A stretch of 64,000 nt of DNA from Enterococcus larvae (GCF_017830045.1 NZ_JAEDXU010000014.1:27015-91014); one strand, 5' to 3'; positions 45,527 through 54,811 are shown, numbered from the stretch's first letter. Made by a program: numbers and translations. The notes: a model not told the origin generated them from the sequence alone.

Positions 45527-47074
45527 ATGAAGCTTACTTTTTTTGAAACCAGTGATATCCACGGCTATATATCACCGACAAATTACGCTGGTGGAGAGGA
45601 CTTAGGGATTGGGGCTGCAAAAGTAGCTGCTAAGCTGAAATTATTAAGGTCTCAGGCTGCTGGGCCAGTCATCACGATTGAAAATGGAGACTTCATTCAA
45701 GGCTCTCCGCTAAGCTATTATGTTGCCAAAAATCAGCACTGGTCAGCTGATTTTATAAAAGTTATCAATACAATGTCCTATGATGTTCAAGTTTTAGGTA
45801 ATCATGAATTCAATTATGGTTTAGATTATTTAAAAAAGGCGATTGCAAGCTATAATGCGCCTGTTTTGGCAGCTAATATTTTGAATCAAGAGGGAGAGCC
45901 CTACTTTGGAAAAGGGTACACAATTATTGAAAAAGAAGGGATCAGAGTTGCTGTTCTAGGATTAGTGACGCAGTACATACCTTATTGGGAACAGCCGTCT
46001 GTCGTTGAAGGCATGCAATTTGAGCGTGCGGTAACCACTGCAAAAAAAATGATTCCAGAGCTTAGAAAACTTGCGGATATAGTTGTAGTAAGCTATCATG
46101 GCGGCTTTGAAAGAGATATTGAGGACGGCACACCAACTGAACAACTGACTGGGGAAAATGAAGGATATCAGCTGTTGCATGAGGTTTCCGGAATTGACGC
46201 TCTGTTTACAGGTCATCAGCATCGAGAAATCGCTGCAGTCGTCAATGGCATACCTGTTGTTCAGCCAGGTTATCGTGGGAGCTGTATTGGGGAAATTGAA
46301 TTGACGATTATAGAGCAAGATGGGAAGCTAGTTGTTAGTGACGCACAAGCAAGGCTTCATCCTGTTGCAGATGTGCAAGCAGATACTCAAATTCTATCAA
46401 TAGTGGCAGCGCTGGAAAGCGAGTTGGAAGAATGGTTGGATCAGCCGTTAGGAAAAGTGGAAGGTAATATGGAAATAGAAGATCCAATGCGTGCTCGTTT
46501 AATGGAACATCCATATATAGAATTTATTAACCGAGTGCAGCAGTCAGCCAGTGGGGCAGAAATTTCTGGAACAGCATTGTTTAATAATGAAGGCAAAGGC
46601 TTCAAAGACATTATTACAATGCGGGACATTATCACAAACTATATTTACCCTAATACCTTAGCTATCGTGAAAGTCAACGGAGCAGAACTGCGTGCTGCAT
46701 TGGAGCAAACAGCAGGTTACCTAGCTGTAGCGAATGGCAGCATCATTTTTGATCCAAAGTATATTCAGCCGAAACCACAATACTATAATTATGATATGTA
46801 TGAAGGTATCAACTATACTATCGATGTAAGTAGACCAATAGGACAGCGGATCACACGTCTTTTATTTCAAGGTAAGCCGATTGAATCGAATCAGATTTTT
46901 GATATTGTCATCAATCAATACCGTGCAGTTGGCGGTGGAAATTATTCGATGTTTAATGCCGGCAAAATCGTGCGGGAAATTCAAATCGATATGACTGAAT
47001 TGATTGCTGACTATCTGAGGCTGCATCCAGTGATTCAGGCGGAAACAAACCAAAATTTTCAAGTGATCATGTAA
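45527..47074 (+). CDS. 5'-nucleotidase/2',3'-cyclic phosphodiesterase family protein
   Basis: A 515-aa two-domain metallophosphatase. The N-terminal catalytic domain shows ETSDIHGYISP near residue 7, ENGDFIQGSP near 51, LGNHEFNYG near 87, SYHGGFE near 188 and TGHQHRE near 228. The C-terminal 5_nucleotid_C domain covers about 320-490 (substrate stacking region GGGNYSMF near 468). Unlike most of the family it has no signal peptide or cell-wall anchor, so it acts inside the cell, like YunD-type relatives. It follows the phn-type operon after 164 bases with its own GAGGAGAG site and may finish dephosphorylation of imported nucleotides or esters. Confidence 0.87.
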   Translation: MKLTFFETSDIHGYISPTNYAGGEDLGIGAAKVAAKLKLLRSQAAGPVITIENGDFIQGSPLSYYVAKNQHWSADFIKVINTMSYDVQVLGNHEFNYGLDYLKKAIASYNAPVLAANILNQEGEPYFGKGYTIIEKEGIRVAVLGLVTQYIPYWEQPSVVEGMQFERAVTTAKKMIPELRKLADIVVVSYHGGFERDIEDGTPTEQLTGENEGYQLLHEVSGIDALFTGHQHREIAAVVNGIPVVQPGYRGSCIGEIELTIIEQDGKLVVSDAQARLHPVADVQADTQILSIVAALESELEEWLDQPLGKVEGNMEIEDPMRARLMEHPYIEFINRVQQSASGAEISGTALFNNEGKGFKDIITMRDIITNYIYPNTLAIVKVNGAELRAALEQTAGYLAVANGSIIFDPKYIQPKPQYYNYDMYEGINYTIDVSRPIGQRITRLLFQGKPIESNQIFDIVINQYRAVGGGNYSMFNAGKIVREIQIDMTELIADYLRLHPVIQAETNQNFQVIM

Positions 47075-47143
47075 GAAGATTTCAGAGGAAAATTTAAAAA
47101 GCAGTATAAATGAGTTAGACAGTTTTTGAATAAAGTATTGGTA

Positions 47144-47313
47144 GAGAGTGGGACAATAATCTGTTGCCACTCTTTTCCATACCCTAAATCCGAATAAACG
47201 GCGAGTCAGAAGTAGCTCCTACGACAATAAGCCGGAATTCAACAAAAATTTGTGAAACAATTTTCGTGAATTCCGGCTTATTGCTTGTAGCTAAACACTT
47301 CTGTCTCAGCCTC
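47144..47313. repeat. 170-bp structured repeat, copy 1
   Basis: Identical over 170 bases to 51976-52145. Internally it has a left terminator-like hairpin (AGAGTGG/CCACTCT then TTTT), and a large hairpin whose 16-bp inner stem AATAAGCCGGAATTCA/TGAATTCCGGCTTATT is extended by imperfect CAGAAGT..ACTTCTG pairing. No ORF. It lies between convergent genes. Confidence 0.9.
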
Positions 47314-47335
47314 ACTTTTTCATTGATGACAGCGC

Positions 47336-48157
47336 TTAAACTTTTGATGGTGAAATCCCGTAATATTTTTTGAATAGCTTGCTGAAATGATACGCATCTT
47401 CATAGCCAACTGTCTGGGCGATCTCTTTGATACTAGTAGCTGTTTCACTTTCCAATAAATTTTTCGCATGCTTCAAACGGATCTGAATCAGATAATTGAT
47501 GGGGCTGCTTCCAGTAATTTCCTTGAAGACCTTCGATAAATAAGTAGGACTGACATAGAAGGTTGTTGCCAATTGTTCCAGTGTGATTTCTTCGGTATAA
47601 CAATTTTCCATGAAATAAATCGTTTGATTGACTAGATTTTGCTTACGTTTGGCAGTATTGGACAAGGTCTGTGGAACGACTTCTTCGCGTTTTTCGCTGA
47701 GACTTCTTAAAATCAGTACCAGCATCTCGATGACCAGTGCCTTTCCCATCAGCTGAAACTCTTCTTGCCGTTCATTGAACTCTTTTGCTAATCGCCAAGC
47801 TTTTTCTAAAAATTGACTATGGTATTCTCCGAGATCGATCAGAGCCTTTTTATTTGGGAAATGGTTTCTAGGTAGTCCATCCAGGGAGATGTTACTAATG
47901 CCGATGTGCAGCTGGTGAGAATAGCTGCCTTCTGCTTGAGATTCCGAATGATAAACGCCTGGATTAAACAACATGATCCGGCCTGGACCCAATCGAATTG
48001 CGTCATCTTCAATCACGTAATCTGTTTCACCTTCCAAAATAATACTGATCTCTAAAAATTCATGGGCATGGTGCTTGGAATAATGGTCGGCGTCATTCCA
48101 TGGATCAAAGGCATAAAGAATATCTGGATTGAATAGTTGAACATTTGTATAAGCCAT
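47336..48157 (-). CDS. AraC-family regulator next to ABC exporter
   Basis: A 273-aa regulator with a cupin sensor (about 20-95; HHAHEFLEISIILEGETDYV) and a C-terminal double HTH (about 175-273; LEQLATTFYVSPTYLSKVFK and AYHFSKLFKKYYGISPSKV). The start MAYTNVQLF at 48157 is chosen because GGAGGAGC lies about 7 bases before it; an ATG 21 codons upstream has none. The sensor is of the type that usually detects sugars. It is divergent from the ABC exporter pair and inside the 170-bp repeat bracket. Confidence 0.88.
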   Translation of the reverse strand: MAYTNVQLFNPDILYAFDPWNDADHYSKHHAHEFLEISIILEGETDYVIEDDAIRLGPGRIMLFNPGVYHSESQAEGSYSHQLHIGISNISLDGLPRNHFPNKKALIDLGEYHSQFLEKAWRLAKEFNERQEEFQLMGKALVIEMLVLILRSLSEKREEVVPQTLSNTAKRKQNLVNQTIYFMENCYTEEITLEQLATTFYVSPTYLSKVFKEITGSSPINYLIQIRLKHAKNLLESETATSIKEIAQTVGYEDAYHFSKLFKKYYGISPSKV

Positions 48158-48379
48158 AATAGCTCCTCCAAGTTTTATGCTAATATTGTACATCATTTTG
48201 GGTAACAATAACCATTTCATTTTGTTTCCTTGAAGACTATTCTATACTTCGAATGAGTCAACAGGCAACTTATTTATTCGTTAGGATATGTCTGGAAATC
48301 AATAACGGATATTTTAGTGATGTCGTTAGCATTTTCAGCGTTGTTCTATAAGGCTGTTGAAAAGTCAGGAGGGGAAAGA

Positions 48380-50122
48380 ATGAATAATTATCAGTGGATC
48401 TGGCAATATGCACGGAGGTACAAAGGAAAAGCTGTTCTTGCACTTATTTTACTTTTATTGAATGCGGTATTGATTGTTGTCAACCCGCTGATCACCGGAC
48501 AAATCGTCGATCAGGTCATCACACAGAAAAAGGAAACTCTATTGTTGCCGTTTCTAGGTATCATGGTGGGTATCACACTATTTCGAACAATCATTCGCTA
48601 CTCTTATCAGATACTGTTTGAGCGAATCGGCCAAAATACACTATTTACGTTAAGACAGGATATGTATCAAAAGCTGCAGGAGTTGGATTTTGATTTTTTC
48701 AATCATACAAGGGTTGGGGATATTATGGCTCGAATGACAGGAGATACGGATGCAATCCGTCATTTTGTCTCATGGGTTGTCTACAATATTCTGGAGTGTG
48801 TATTGTGGTTCATCTGCGCAGTTGTCGTTATGGGCAGCATCAGTCTGCCGCTAATGCTGACGTTAGTTGCAGTCACACCATTGATTTTTATTTTGACGAA
48901 GAACATGGCTGGTAAAGCTCATCCGGTCTTTTTCGATATTCGAGAAAGCTTTTCTCGTTTGAATTCGATGGTAGAGGAGAATATTGGTGGGAATCGTGTT
49001 GTTAAAGCCTTTGCCCGTGAGGATTATGAAATCGAGAAATTTAATACACATAATGAGGATTATAAACAGCGGAATATGGCTTCAGCACAAGTATCCGGTA
49101 CCTATTTGCCGTGGCTTGACGGTTTAGCAGGCAGTTTAAATGTGATTGCCTTGCTGTTGGGCGGTATATTTGTGATTCAAGGTAAGCTGACTTTAGGAGA
49201 CCTGATTGCATTCAATGGATTCTTATGGATGCTGAATCAACCAATGCGAATGAGCGGTTGGCTGATCAATGATGTACAGCGTTTTTCAGCTGCCTGCATC
49301 AAGATTCGCCAGATGCTGAACACGGAGCCGCAAATCCCTGTTGAAATTCGAGAAACAGAGGAAAGAATTCAAGGCTTTGTTGAATTCAAACAGGTTTCCT
49401 TTCACTTCTCTGATGATCCAAAAACCAATGTTTTAAGTGATGTATCATTCAAGATAAAGCCGGGACAAACAATCGGGATTTTAGGAGAGACAGGCTCTGG
49501 AAAAACTACTCTGGTAAATTTGGTGGGACGCTTTTATGACCCCACAGAAGGAGTGGTACTGATCGATGGCAAAGATGCACGTTCCTATCCTGTTCGTCAG
49601 CTAAGGGAAAGTATCTCAATGGTCATGCAGGATGTTTTTCTATTTTCCAATACGATTGAAGATAATATTGCTTTTGGTAATCCGTTTGCAGAAATGGACT
49701 ATATCCAACAAATGGCGGAAATTGCCGATGCCCATAATTTTATTTCCAAAATGCCGGAGGGCTATGCGACGGTTGTTGGGGAGCGTGGTGTTGGTTTATC
49801 AGGGGGGCAGAAGCAGCGGATCTCATTAGCAAGAGCACTAGCTAAAGACCCTTCGATCCTGATCTTGGATGACACGACTTCAGCAGTTGATATGGAAACA
49901 GAATCCAAAATTCAAAAGGAATTGACGAAGCTGACTGAAGCGAAAACCACCTTTATTATTGCTCATCGGATATCTTCGGTACGAGAAGCAGATCTGATTT
50001 TAATGATGGAAAAAGGGCATGTGGTTGAGCAGGGAACACATCAGGAACTGGTTGCACGAAAAGGACAGTATTATGAGGTTTATAAGAAGCAATTAGGCTT
50101 AGAGAAGCAGGAGGTGAGTTAA
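48380..50122 (+). CDS. ABC exporter half-transporter A (degenerate NBD)
   Basis: A 580-aa ABC exporter: six-helix membrane domain (about 1-310) and C-terminal NBD. Walker A GETGSGKTT near residue 376 and signature LSGGQKQR are normal, but Walker B reads LILDDTTSAVD, with Asp where the catalytic Glu should be. That is the mark of the degenerate partner in heterodimeric exporters of the LmrC/BmrC/TM287 type. The start at 48380 (MNNYQWIW) follows AGGAGGGG; an earlier ATG at 48317 has no site. It is immediately followed by its partner gene. Likely substrates are drugs or lipids; none can be named. Confidence 0.9.
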   Translation: MNNYQWIWQYARRYKGKAVLALILLLLNAVLIVVNPLITGQIVDQVITQKKETLLLPFLGIMVGITLFRTIIRYSYQILFERIGQNTLFTLRQDMYQKLQELDFDFFNHTRVGDIMARMTGDTDAIRHFVSWVVYNILECVLWFICAVVVMGSISLPLMLTLVAVTPLIFILTKNMAGKAHPVFFDIRESFSRLNSMVEENIGGNRVVKAFAREDYEIEKFNTHNEDYKQRNMASAQVSGTYLPWLDGLAGSLNVIALLLGGIFVIQGKLTLGDLIAFNGFLWMLNQPMRMSGWLINDVQRFSAACIKIRQMLNTEPQIPVEIRETEERIQGFVEFKQVSFHFSDDPKTNVLSDVSFKIKPGQTIGILGETGSGKTTLVNLVGRFYDPTEGVVLIDGKDARSYPVRQLRESISMVMQDVFLFSNTIEDNIAFGNPFAEMDYIQQMAEIADAHNFISKMPEGYATVVGERGVGLSGGQKQRISLARALAKDPSILILDDTTSAVDMETESKIQKELTKLTEAKTTFIIAHRISSVREADLILMMEKGHVVEQGTHQELVARKGQYYEVYKKQLGLEKQEVS

Positions 50123-51904
50123 ATGGCACGTAATCGTTTTGATGAAGATGAGACGCTGGAAGAAGAATTCAATTGGGGACACTACAAAAGGGTCGCTGCC
50201 TATATCAAGCCGTATAAACAGCCAATCGGTAAGGTATTGGCAGCAATCATCATTGCCAATGTTTTAGGGATGCTTGGCCCATATTTTACGAAGATTGCCA
50301 TCGATGAGGTGCTGCCGCAGGAAAACACGTCATTACTTTGGCTGTTGAGCGGCATTTTTCTACTTTCATTATTTATCATGGGCTGGCTGCTTCGCTACCG
50401 TATCCACGCAATCACTGAAATCGGTCAGGATATTTTGAAGGATATGCGCTTTTCGATTTTTGAACATTTACAGCGACTGCCTTTTTCTTACTTTGACAAT
50501 CGTCCGCATGGAAAGATTTTGATTCGAGTTGTGAATTATATCAACACATTAAGCGATTTATTGAGTAACGGGTTGATCAACCTGATTTCTGATATTTTTA
50601 ATGTGATCATTACGTTGATTTTCATGTTCCTTATTGATGTGAAGCTGACGCTGTACAGCATGGCACTTCTGCCGCTGCTGTTTATAATCGTTATGGTGAT
50701 CACAACAAAACAGCGCAAGGCGTATCAAGTACTCAGTAATAAGCAATCCAATCTGAATGCCTATATCCATGAAAGTATTTCCGGTATCAAAATCACTCAG
50801 TCTTTTGCCAGAGAAAAAGAAAACTTTCAGATATTCAATGATGTGAGTGAAGAGTACCGCAGCTCTTGGATGAAGGCTGTCAAAATTCAATTTCTACTTT
50901 GGCCCGGTGTGCAGAATATTGCAGTCATCACCACGTGTTTGATTTATTTTATTGGGATTCGGCAAGTAGGCGTTTCGGTCAGCACAGGGACATTGGTGGC
51001 ATTTATTGGTTACATCAATAATTTCTGGAACCCTGTGATCAATATCGGAAATTTCTATAATTCCCTGATTACAGCGACTGCATACTTAGAGCGGATATTT
51101 GAGACGCTGGACGAGGTTCCTGATATTCAGGATCTGCCAAATGCTAAGGATTTGCCGATTATTTCCGGTCAAGTGGATTTTGAGCAGGTCACATTTCGTT
51201 ATGAACCCGGCAAGAATATTTTGAATGATGTCAGTTTTCAAGTAACAGCAGGACAAAGCATTGCTTTAGTTGGACCTACAGGTGCCGGGAAATCAACGAT
51301 CATTAATTTGTTAAGTCGTTTTTATGACGTTAATGAGGGGAGTGTAAAGGTTGATGGTCATGATGTTCGTGAGGTGACCTTAGCTTCTCTGAGAAAGCAA
51401 ATGGGCGTCATGCTTCAAGATACCTTTGTTTTTTCCGGAACGATTTATGAAAATATTCGTTATGGAAAGTTGGATGCAACAGAAGAGGAGGTCATCCGAG
51501 CGGCAAAAATTGTTCGAGCCCATGAGTTCATCAAGGATTTGAAGGATGGCTATCATACGGTGGTAGAGGAACGAGGGAGCACCTTATCTGCCGGTCAACG
51601 ACAGCTGATTTCATTTGCTCGTGCGTTGCTGGCAGATCCGAAAATCCTGATTCTGGATGAGGCGACTTCCAGTATTGACACGAAAACAGAAGCATTACTG
51701 CAGGAAGGGCTGCAGGAGCTGTTGAAGGATAGGACATCGTTTATCATTGCCCATCGACTGTCGACAATCAAGAACAGTTCAAAGATTTTTTATGTGGATG
51801 GCGGCCAGATCATAGAAGCCGGCACACACGATGAGTTGATGGCGCAAAAAGGGTTGTACCATCATTTGTATCAATCCCAGTATGATTTATTGCAGGTAGG
51901 GTAA
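50123..51904 (+). CDS. ABC exporter half-transporter B (catalytic NBD)
   Basis: A 593-aa partner of the previous half-transporter, starting right after its stop codon. The membrane domain spans about 30-330. The NBD has Walker A GPTGAGKST near residue 389, signature LSAGQRQ (non-canonical, G to A) and Walker B LILDEATSSID with the catalytic Glu. The combination complements half A: one consensus ATP site (half B Walker motifs with half A LSGGQ) and one degenerate site. This is the LmrD/BmrD/TM288-type subunit. The 170-bp repeat copy 2 follows 71 bases later. Confidence 0.92.
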   Translation: MARNRFDEDETLEEEFNWGHYKRVAAYIKPYKQPIGKVLAAIIIANVLGMLGPYFTKIAIDEVLPQENTSLLWLLSGIFLLSLFIMGWLLRYRIHAITEIGQDILKDMRFSIFEHLQRLPFSYFDNRPHGKILIRVVNYINTLSDLLSNGLINLISDIFNVIITLIFMFLIDVKLTLYSMALLPLLFIIVMVITTKQRKAYQVLSNKQSNLNAYIHESISGIKITQSFAREKENFQIFNDVSEEYRSSWMKAVKIQFLLWPGVQNIAVITTCLIYFIGIRQVGVSVSTGTLVAFIGYINNFWNPVINIGNFYNSLITATAYLERIFETLDEVPDIQDLPNAKDLPIISGQVDFEQVTFRYEPGKNILNDVSFQVTAGQSIALVGPTGAGKSTIINLLSRFYDVNEGSVKVDGHDVREVTLASLRKQMGVMLQDTFVFSGTIYENIRYGKLDATEEEVIRAAKIVRAHEFIKDLKDGYHTVVEERGSTLSAGQRQLISFARALLADPKILILDEATSSIDTKTEALLQEGLQELLKDRTSFIIAHRLSTIKNSSKIFYVDGGQIIEAGTHDELMAQKGLYHHLYQSQYDLLQVG

Positions 51905-51975
51905 CTATAGAAATTGTGCCAAGCAACTATTATTCTGCTGTTTTACTTTATACACATGGAGTGATCACATAAAAG

Positions 51976-52145
51976 GAGAGTGGGACAATAATCTGTTGCC
52001 ACTCTTTTCCATACCCTAAATCCGAATAAACGGCGAGTCAGAAGTAGCTCCTACGACAATAAGCCGGAATTCAACAAAAATTTGTGAAACAATTTTCGTG
52101 AATTCCGGCTTATTGCTTGTAGCTAAACACTTCTGTCTCAGCCTC
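51976..52145. repeat. 170-bp structured repeat, copy 2
   Basis: Direct copy of 47144-47313, in the same orientation and identical at every base I compared. Here it lies between the ABC exporter and the YitT-type gene. Its left hairpin with TTTT probably terminates the exporter transcript. Confidence 0.9.
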
Positions 52146-52262
52146 CTTTTGGTACAAGTCAACTTTTTCGTATGCCTATGAAAAAATTGACCGTAACAAT
52201 AGCCCTCTCTCTGTTAAAGTAGACAAAAAAGAAGGATTGCTTTGTAGGAAAGAAGGGGTTGA

Positions 52263-52877
52263 ATGAAAGCTGAACTAAAAAAAATCCCGGGAATACTCGC
52301 TGGGATACTGATCATATCTATAGGATTGAATTTTTTCCTGCTTCCCCACAGTATTGCATCTGCTGGTGTTGGCTCAATTGGTTATCTTCTTGAGACATTG
52401 TTGTTTATAGACCGAAGTATTATTGTCTGGATGGTAAATCTATTCATGCTTTGTCTGGCATTTTTGTTTCTAGAAAGGGAGATGTTCTTAAAAACCCTTA
52501 TCGGCAGTCTGATGTTCCCGATTGTTTTAAGTTATGTCCCCGTTTTTTCTGTCACACGCTATTTCGCTGTTGCTTTGATCATCGGCAGCTTTATGTTTAG
52601 CCTAGGGATATTTGTCCTTTATCAGATTGGGGCTTCAAATGGAGGGGTCACTGTTCCACCGCTCATATTTGATCGGCATTTTGGTATGGACCGTGCCACA
52701 GGTGTCTTTTTGACAAATCTTGTGATCATCCTATTAAATCTGATTGTTTTTGGCTTTCAGGAAGCGTTGATTTCGGCTATCTCGATTTATCTTATTGCAT
52801 TTTTCATGAAAAAAATGATGCAGTTTCAAAATGAGGGAGCCTTGAAAAAGAATGTAGTAAAGGATTCATCTGATTAG
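52263..52877 (+). CDS. YitT-family membrane protein (short form)
   Basis: A 204-aa membrane protein with about five to six hydrophobic segments. GILIISIGLNFFLLPHSIAS and AGVGSIGYLLE near the start, and YQIGASNGGVTVPPLIFDRH near residue 120, match the YitT_membrane domain. The C-terminal DUF2179 domain of full-length YitT proteins is absent. Function is unknown for the family. Start ATG 52263 follows GAAAGAAGGGG. It stands alone, and a bidirectional terminator follows. Confidence 0.8.
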   Translation: MKAELKKIPGILAGILIISIGLNFFLLPHSIASAGVGSIGYLLETLLFIDRSIIVWMVNLFMLCLAFLFLEREMFLKTLIGSLMFPIVLSYVPVFSVTRYFAVALIIGSFMFSLGIFVLYQIGASNGGVTVPPLIFDRHFGMDRATGVFLTNLVIILLNLIVFGFQEALISAISIYLIAFFMKKMMQFQNEGALKKNVVKDSSD

Positions 52878-52887
52878 AAAGAATTAA

Positions 52888-52938
52888 AAAGAAATAGCGG
52901 CAATCTTGTTTAATGACCTTGCCGACTATTTCTTTTCT
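52888..52938. terminator. Bidirectional terminator between YitT and MerR genes
   Basis: GAAATAG and CGGCAA pair with TTGCCG and CTATTTC (52891-52905 with 52919-52932, one bulge), flanked by A- and T-runs, between convergent genes. Confidence 0.82.
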
Positions 52939-52954
52939 TATTTGTTCTTATTTT

Positions 52955-53932
52955 CTATGGTGTCTCTCTTTTTCTACGTACGGGAATCATGAGGTCCATC
53001 TGCGGAAATTCAGAGTCACCGTTTTCGAAATACGTATAAGCGTTCAAATGTTCTTCCAAGGAATCAAACATATTTTCAGGGTTGCCGTTGCCGCGGTATT
53101 CGTAGCGGGGACTTTCACTAACCCATTGCTCTAACAGCCCCCATTCTTGAAAATTCCCCATAGTGATGCTATGGGCGGCGTACTCGCCTCCGTTGAACTG
53201 TTTTTTCTTTAATGGTGCTGGAATCTCCATATCCTCAGGAATCGTGACCCAAAATTCATAGCCGTAGGTTGGCTTTTTTTCTGAAGGATTTGGATGATTA
53301 AATCCGAACACCCGTATATCCGACATGAGTTCCCATAGCTTGTTTTGTTGAACGAAGTCCTTTATCTGGTCGAAAGCGTGCTGTTCCGGATCTGGCCCGA
53401 TAAAATGAGCGGCGGCTACGCTGTATGCCGGGACATGGATGACCCTGGGTTCGATTTTTTTCAATTGTGCGGCGGCTTGGTTTACATTTGTCATGTTGAT
53501 TTCCTCCTTTAAAGTTGTGTTAGGTATAGGAAGATCAGTGATCAATGACTGTAATACCTCATCCTTCATATTCAATTCAGGTAAGGCAGCACTTTTGAAA
53601 ACAGTAATTAGTTGTTCATAGGCTTTACGCAGTACGGTATATGCGGAAACTTCTTGATCGATCGAATAAATATGCTGTTCAAAAATTTCGATTGCCTGCT
53701 GAGCATCTGAGCTGTTCAGTATCATACCGATTTCTTTTAGTGACAATCTCAGCTTTCGCAAAAAAAGAATTTTTTGGATTCGATCTGTATTTTCTATATC
53801 ATAGACGCGGTAGGCATATCCAGATAAACGTGTACTTTGAATCAGCCCCAGCTTTTCGTAATACCGCAGCATGCGAGGTGTTACTTCGTAATTCTTTGCT
53901 ACCTCACTAATTGTTTTCACTTGGTTTGTCAT
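52955..53932 (-). CDS. MerR-family regulator with GyrI-like effector domain
   Basis: A 325-aa regulator. Residues 1-110 form a MerR winged helix (TISEVAKNYEVTPRMLRYYE, then GYAYRVYDIENTDRIQKIL) with a coiled coil. The C-terminal ~160 residues (RVIHVPAYSVAAAHFIGPDP onwards) are a GyrI-like/SOUL-type small-molecule-binding domain as in BltR- or Rob-type regulators. The start MTNQVKT at 53932 is chosen for its AGGAGG about 9 bases upstream; 39 further in-frame residues upstream overlap the promoter. It is likely autoregulated through the GACAC dyad near 54067. Confidence 0.87.
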   Translation of the reverse strand: MTNQVKTISEVAKNYEVTPRMLRYYEKLGLIQSTRLSGYAYRVYDIENTDRIQKILFLRKLRLSLKEIGMILNSSDAQQAIEIFEQHIYSIDQEVSAYTVLRKAYEQLITVFKSAALPELNMKDEVLQSLITDLPIPNTTLKEEINMTNVNQAAAQLKKIEPRVIHVPAYSVAAAHFIGPDPEQHAFDQIKDFVQQNKLWELMSDIRVFGFNHPNPSEKKPTYGYEFWVTIPEDMEIPAPLKKKQFNGGEYAAHSITMGNFQEWGLLEQWVSESPRYEYRGNGNPENMFDSLEEHLNAYTYFENGDSEFPQMDLMIPVRRKRETP

Positions 53933-54051
53933 CACTTGATTCCTCCTAAACATATAATCCCTGCTAAAGAAAAAGGTGTATAAAAGCCATTTTTGTCTGT
54001 ACAGAAAAAATAGCTTTAGAGCGTATTCTCCAGCCTGAGTTATATACACAG

Positions 54052-54080
54052 CTTAAAGGCGGACACCGTGTCGCTGTCAA
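54052..54080 (-). promoter_or_regulatory. MerR-type promoter with central dyad
   Basis: On the minus strand: TTGACA (54075-54080), 17-base spacer, TTTAAG (54052-54057). Inside the spacer is GACAC-C-GTGTC (54062-54072), the arrangement typical of MerR operators. This local stretch is GC-rich compared with its surroundings. Confidence 0.55.
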
Positions 54081-54228
54081 GGCGCCGTCCAATAAATTTT
54101 GTATTGATTTAGACAAATGTATCATAGCATATCTTTAGCTACTTGATAATGGGCGTTCATTGGAAGAAGATACAATATATTCTAAAAGAGGTAGGGGTGC
54201 TATACTTGAGGAGAAGGTAGGTGAGGAT

Positions 54229-54804
54229 ATGGGAAAAGAATTAAATGAAATGACACTAGATGAGCTATGGCAGCTATTTCCGATTTCTCTGGTGGGGCAA
54301 AAAGAAGAGTGGCAGCAGTGGTACAAGGAGATAAAACAGGAGTTGAAAGAACAGATCCCTGATAAAGCAATCTATTCTGTCAATCATATTGGAAGCACAG
54401 CGATAAATGGGATTCAGGCAAAAAATATTGTGGATGTGCTGGTTGAGCTAACACCTGAAACGGATCTATCAATGATCGCTAAAAAGCTTTCGGCTCATGA
54501 ATATATGATCATGTCTACTGAAGGGAACCGAGTATCTCTGAATAAGGGGTATACCAAAAACGGTTTTGCAAAGAAGGTCTACCACATTCATCTTAGACAT
54601 GCAGGGGATAAAGACGAAGTCCTGTTTCGAGATTTTCTCAATGCACATCCTGAAATCGCAGCAGAATATGAAGCGTTGAAAATTGAGTTGAGTAAGAAAT
54701 TCAAACATGATCGAGATGCTTACACGGATGCTAAAGGAGATTTTGTAAAGAAATGGACAGCTATTGCAAGAAAGAAAGGAAGCAAGAAGCCGCAAGTTCG
54801 ATAA
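54229..54804 (+). CDS. GrpB family protein (UPF0157 nucleotidyltransferase fold)
   Basis: A 191-aa GrpB-like protein. IYSVNHIGSTAINGIQAKNI, the GS-containing nucleotidyltransferase block, lies near residue 46, followed by VDVLVEL with the paired acidic position, VYHIHLRHAGD and LFRDFLNAHPEIAAEYEALK near the end. Function is unknown; some relatives are fused to CoaE. The ATG at 54229 is preferred for its GGTGAGG site; the frame extends 23 codons upstream to an ATG at 54160 with a poorer site. Confidence 0.82.
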   Translation: MGKELNEMTLDELWQLFPISLVGQKEEWQQWYKEIKQELKEQIPDKAIYSVNHIGSTAINGIQAKNIVDVLVELTPETDLSMIAKKLSAHEYMIMSTEGNRVSLNKGYTKNGFAKKVYHIHLRHAGDKDEVLFRDFLNAHPEIAAEYEALKIELSKKFKHDRDAYTDAKGDFVKKWTAIARKKGSKKPQVR

Positions 54805-54811
54805 AGCGGCA

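Noticed and set aside
47144..47313. Insertion sequence
   Set aside because: No transposase ORF, no terminal inverted repeats typical of an IS, and no target duplication seen; treated as an intergenic repeat.
48317..48379. Longer N terminus for ABC half-transporter A
   Set aside because: The upstream ATG has no ribosome site, while AGGAGGGG sits before ATG 48380, where the family's N terminus begins.
53933..54049. Longer N terminus for the MerR protein
   Set aside because: It would start inside the probable promoter, and AGGAGG precedes ATG 53932, which gives the normal MerR start.
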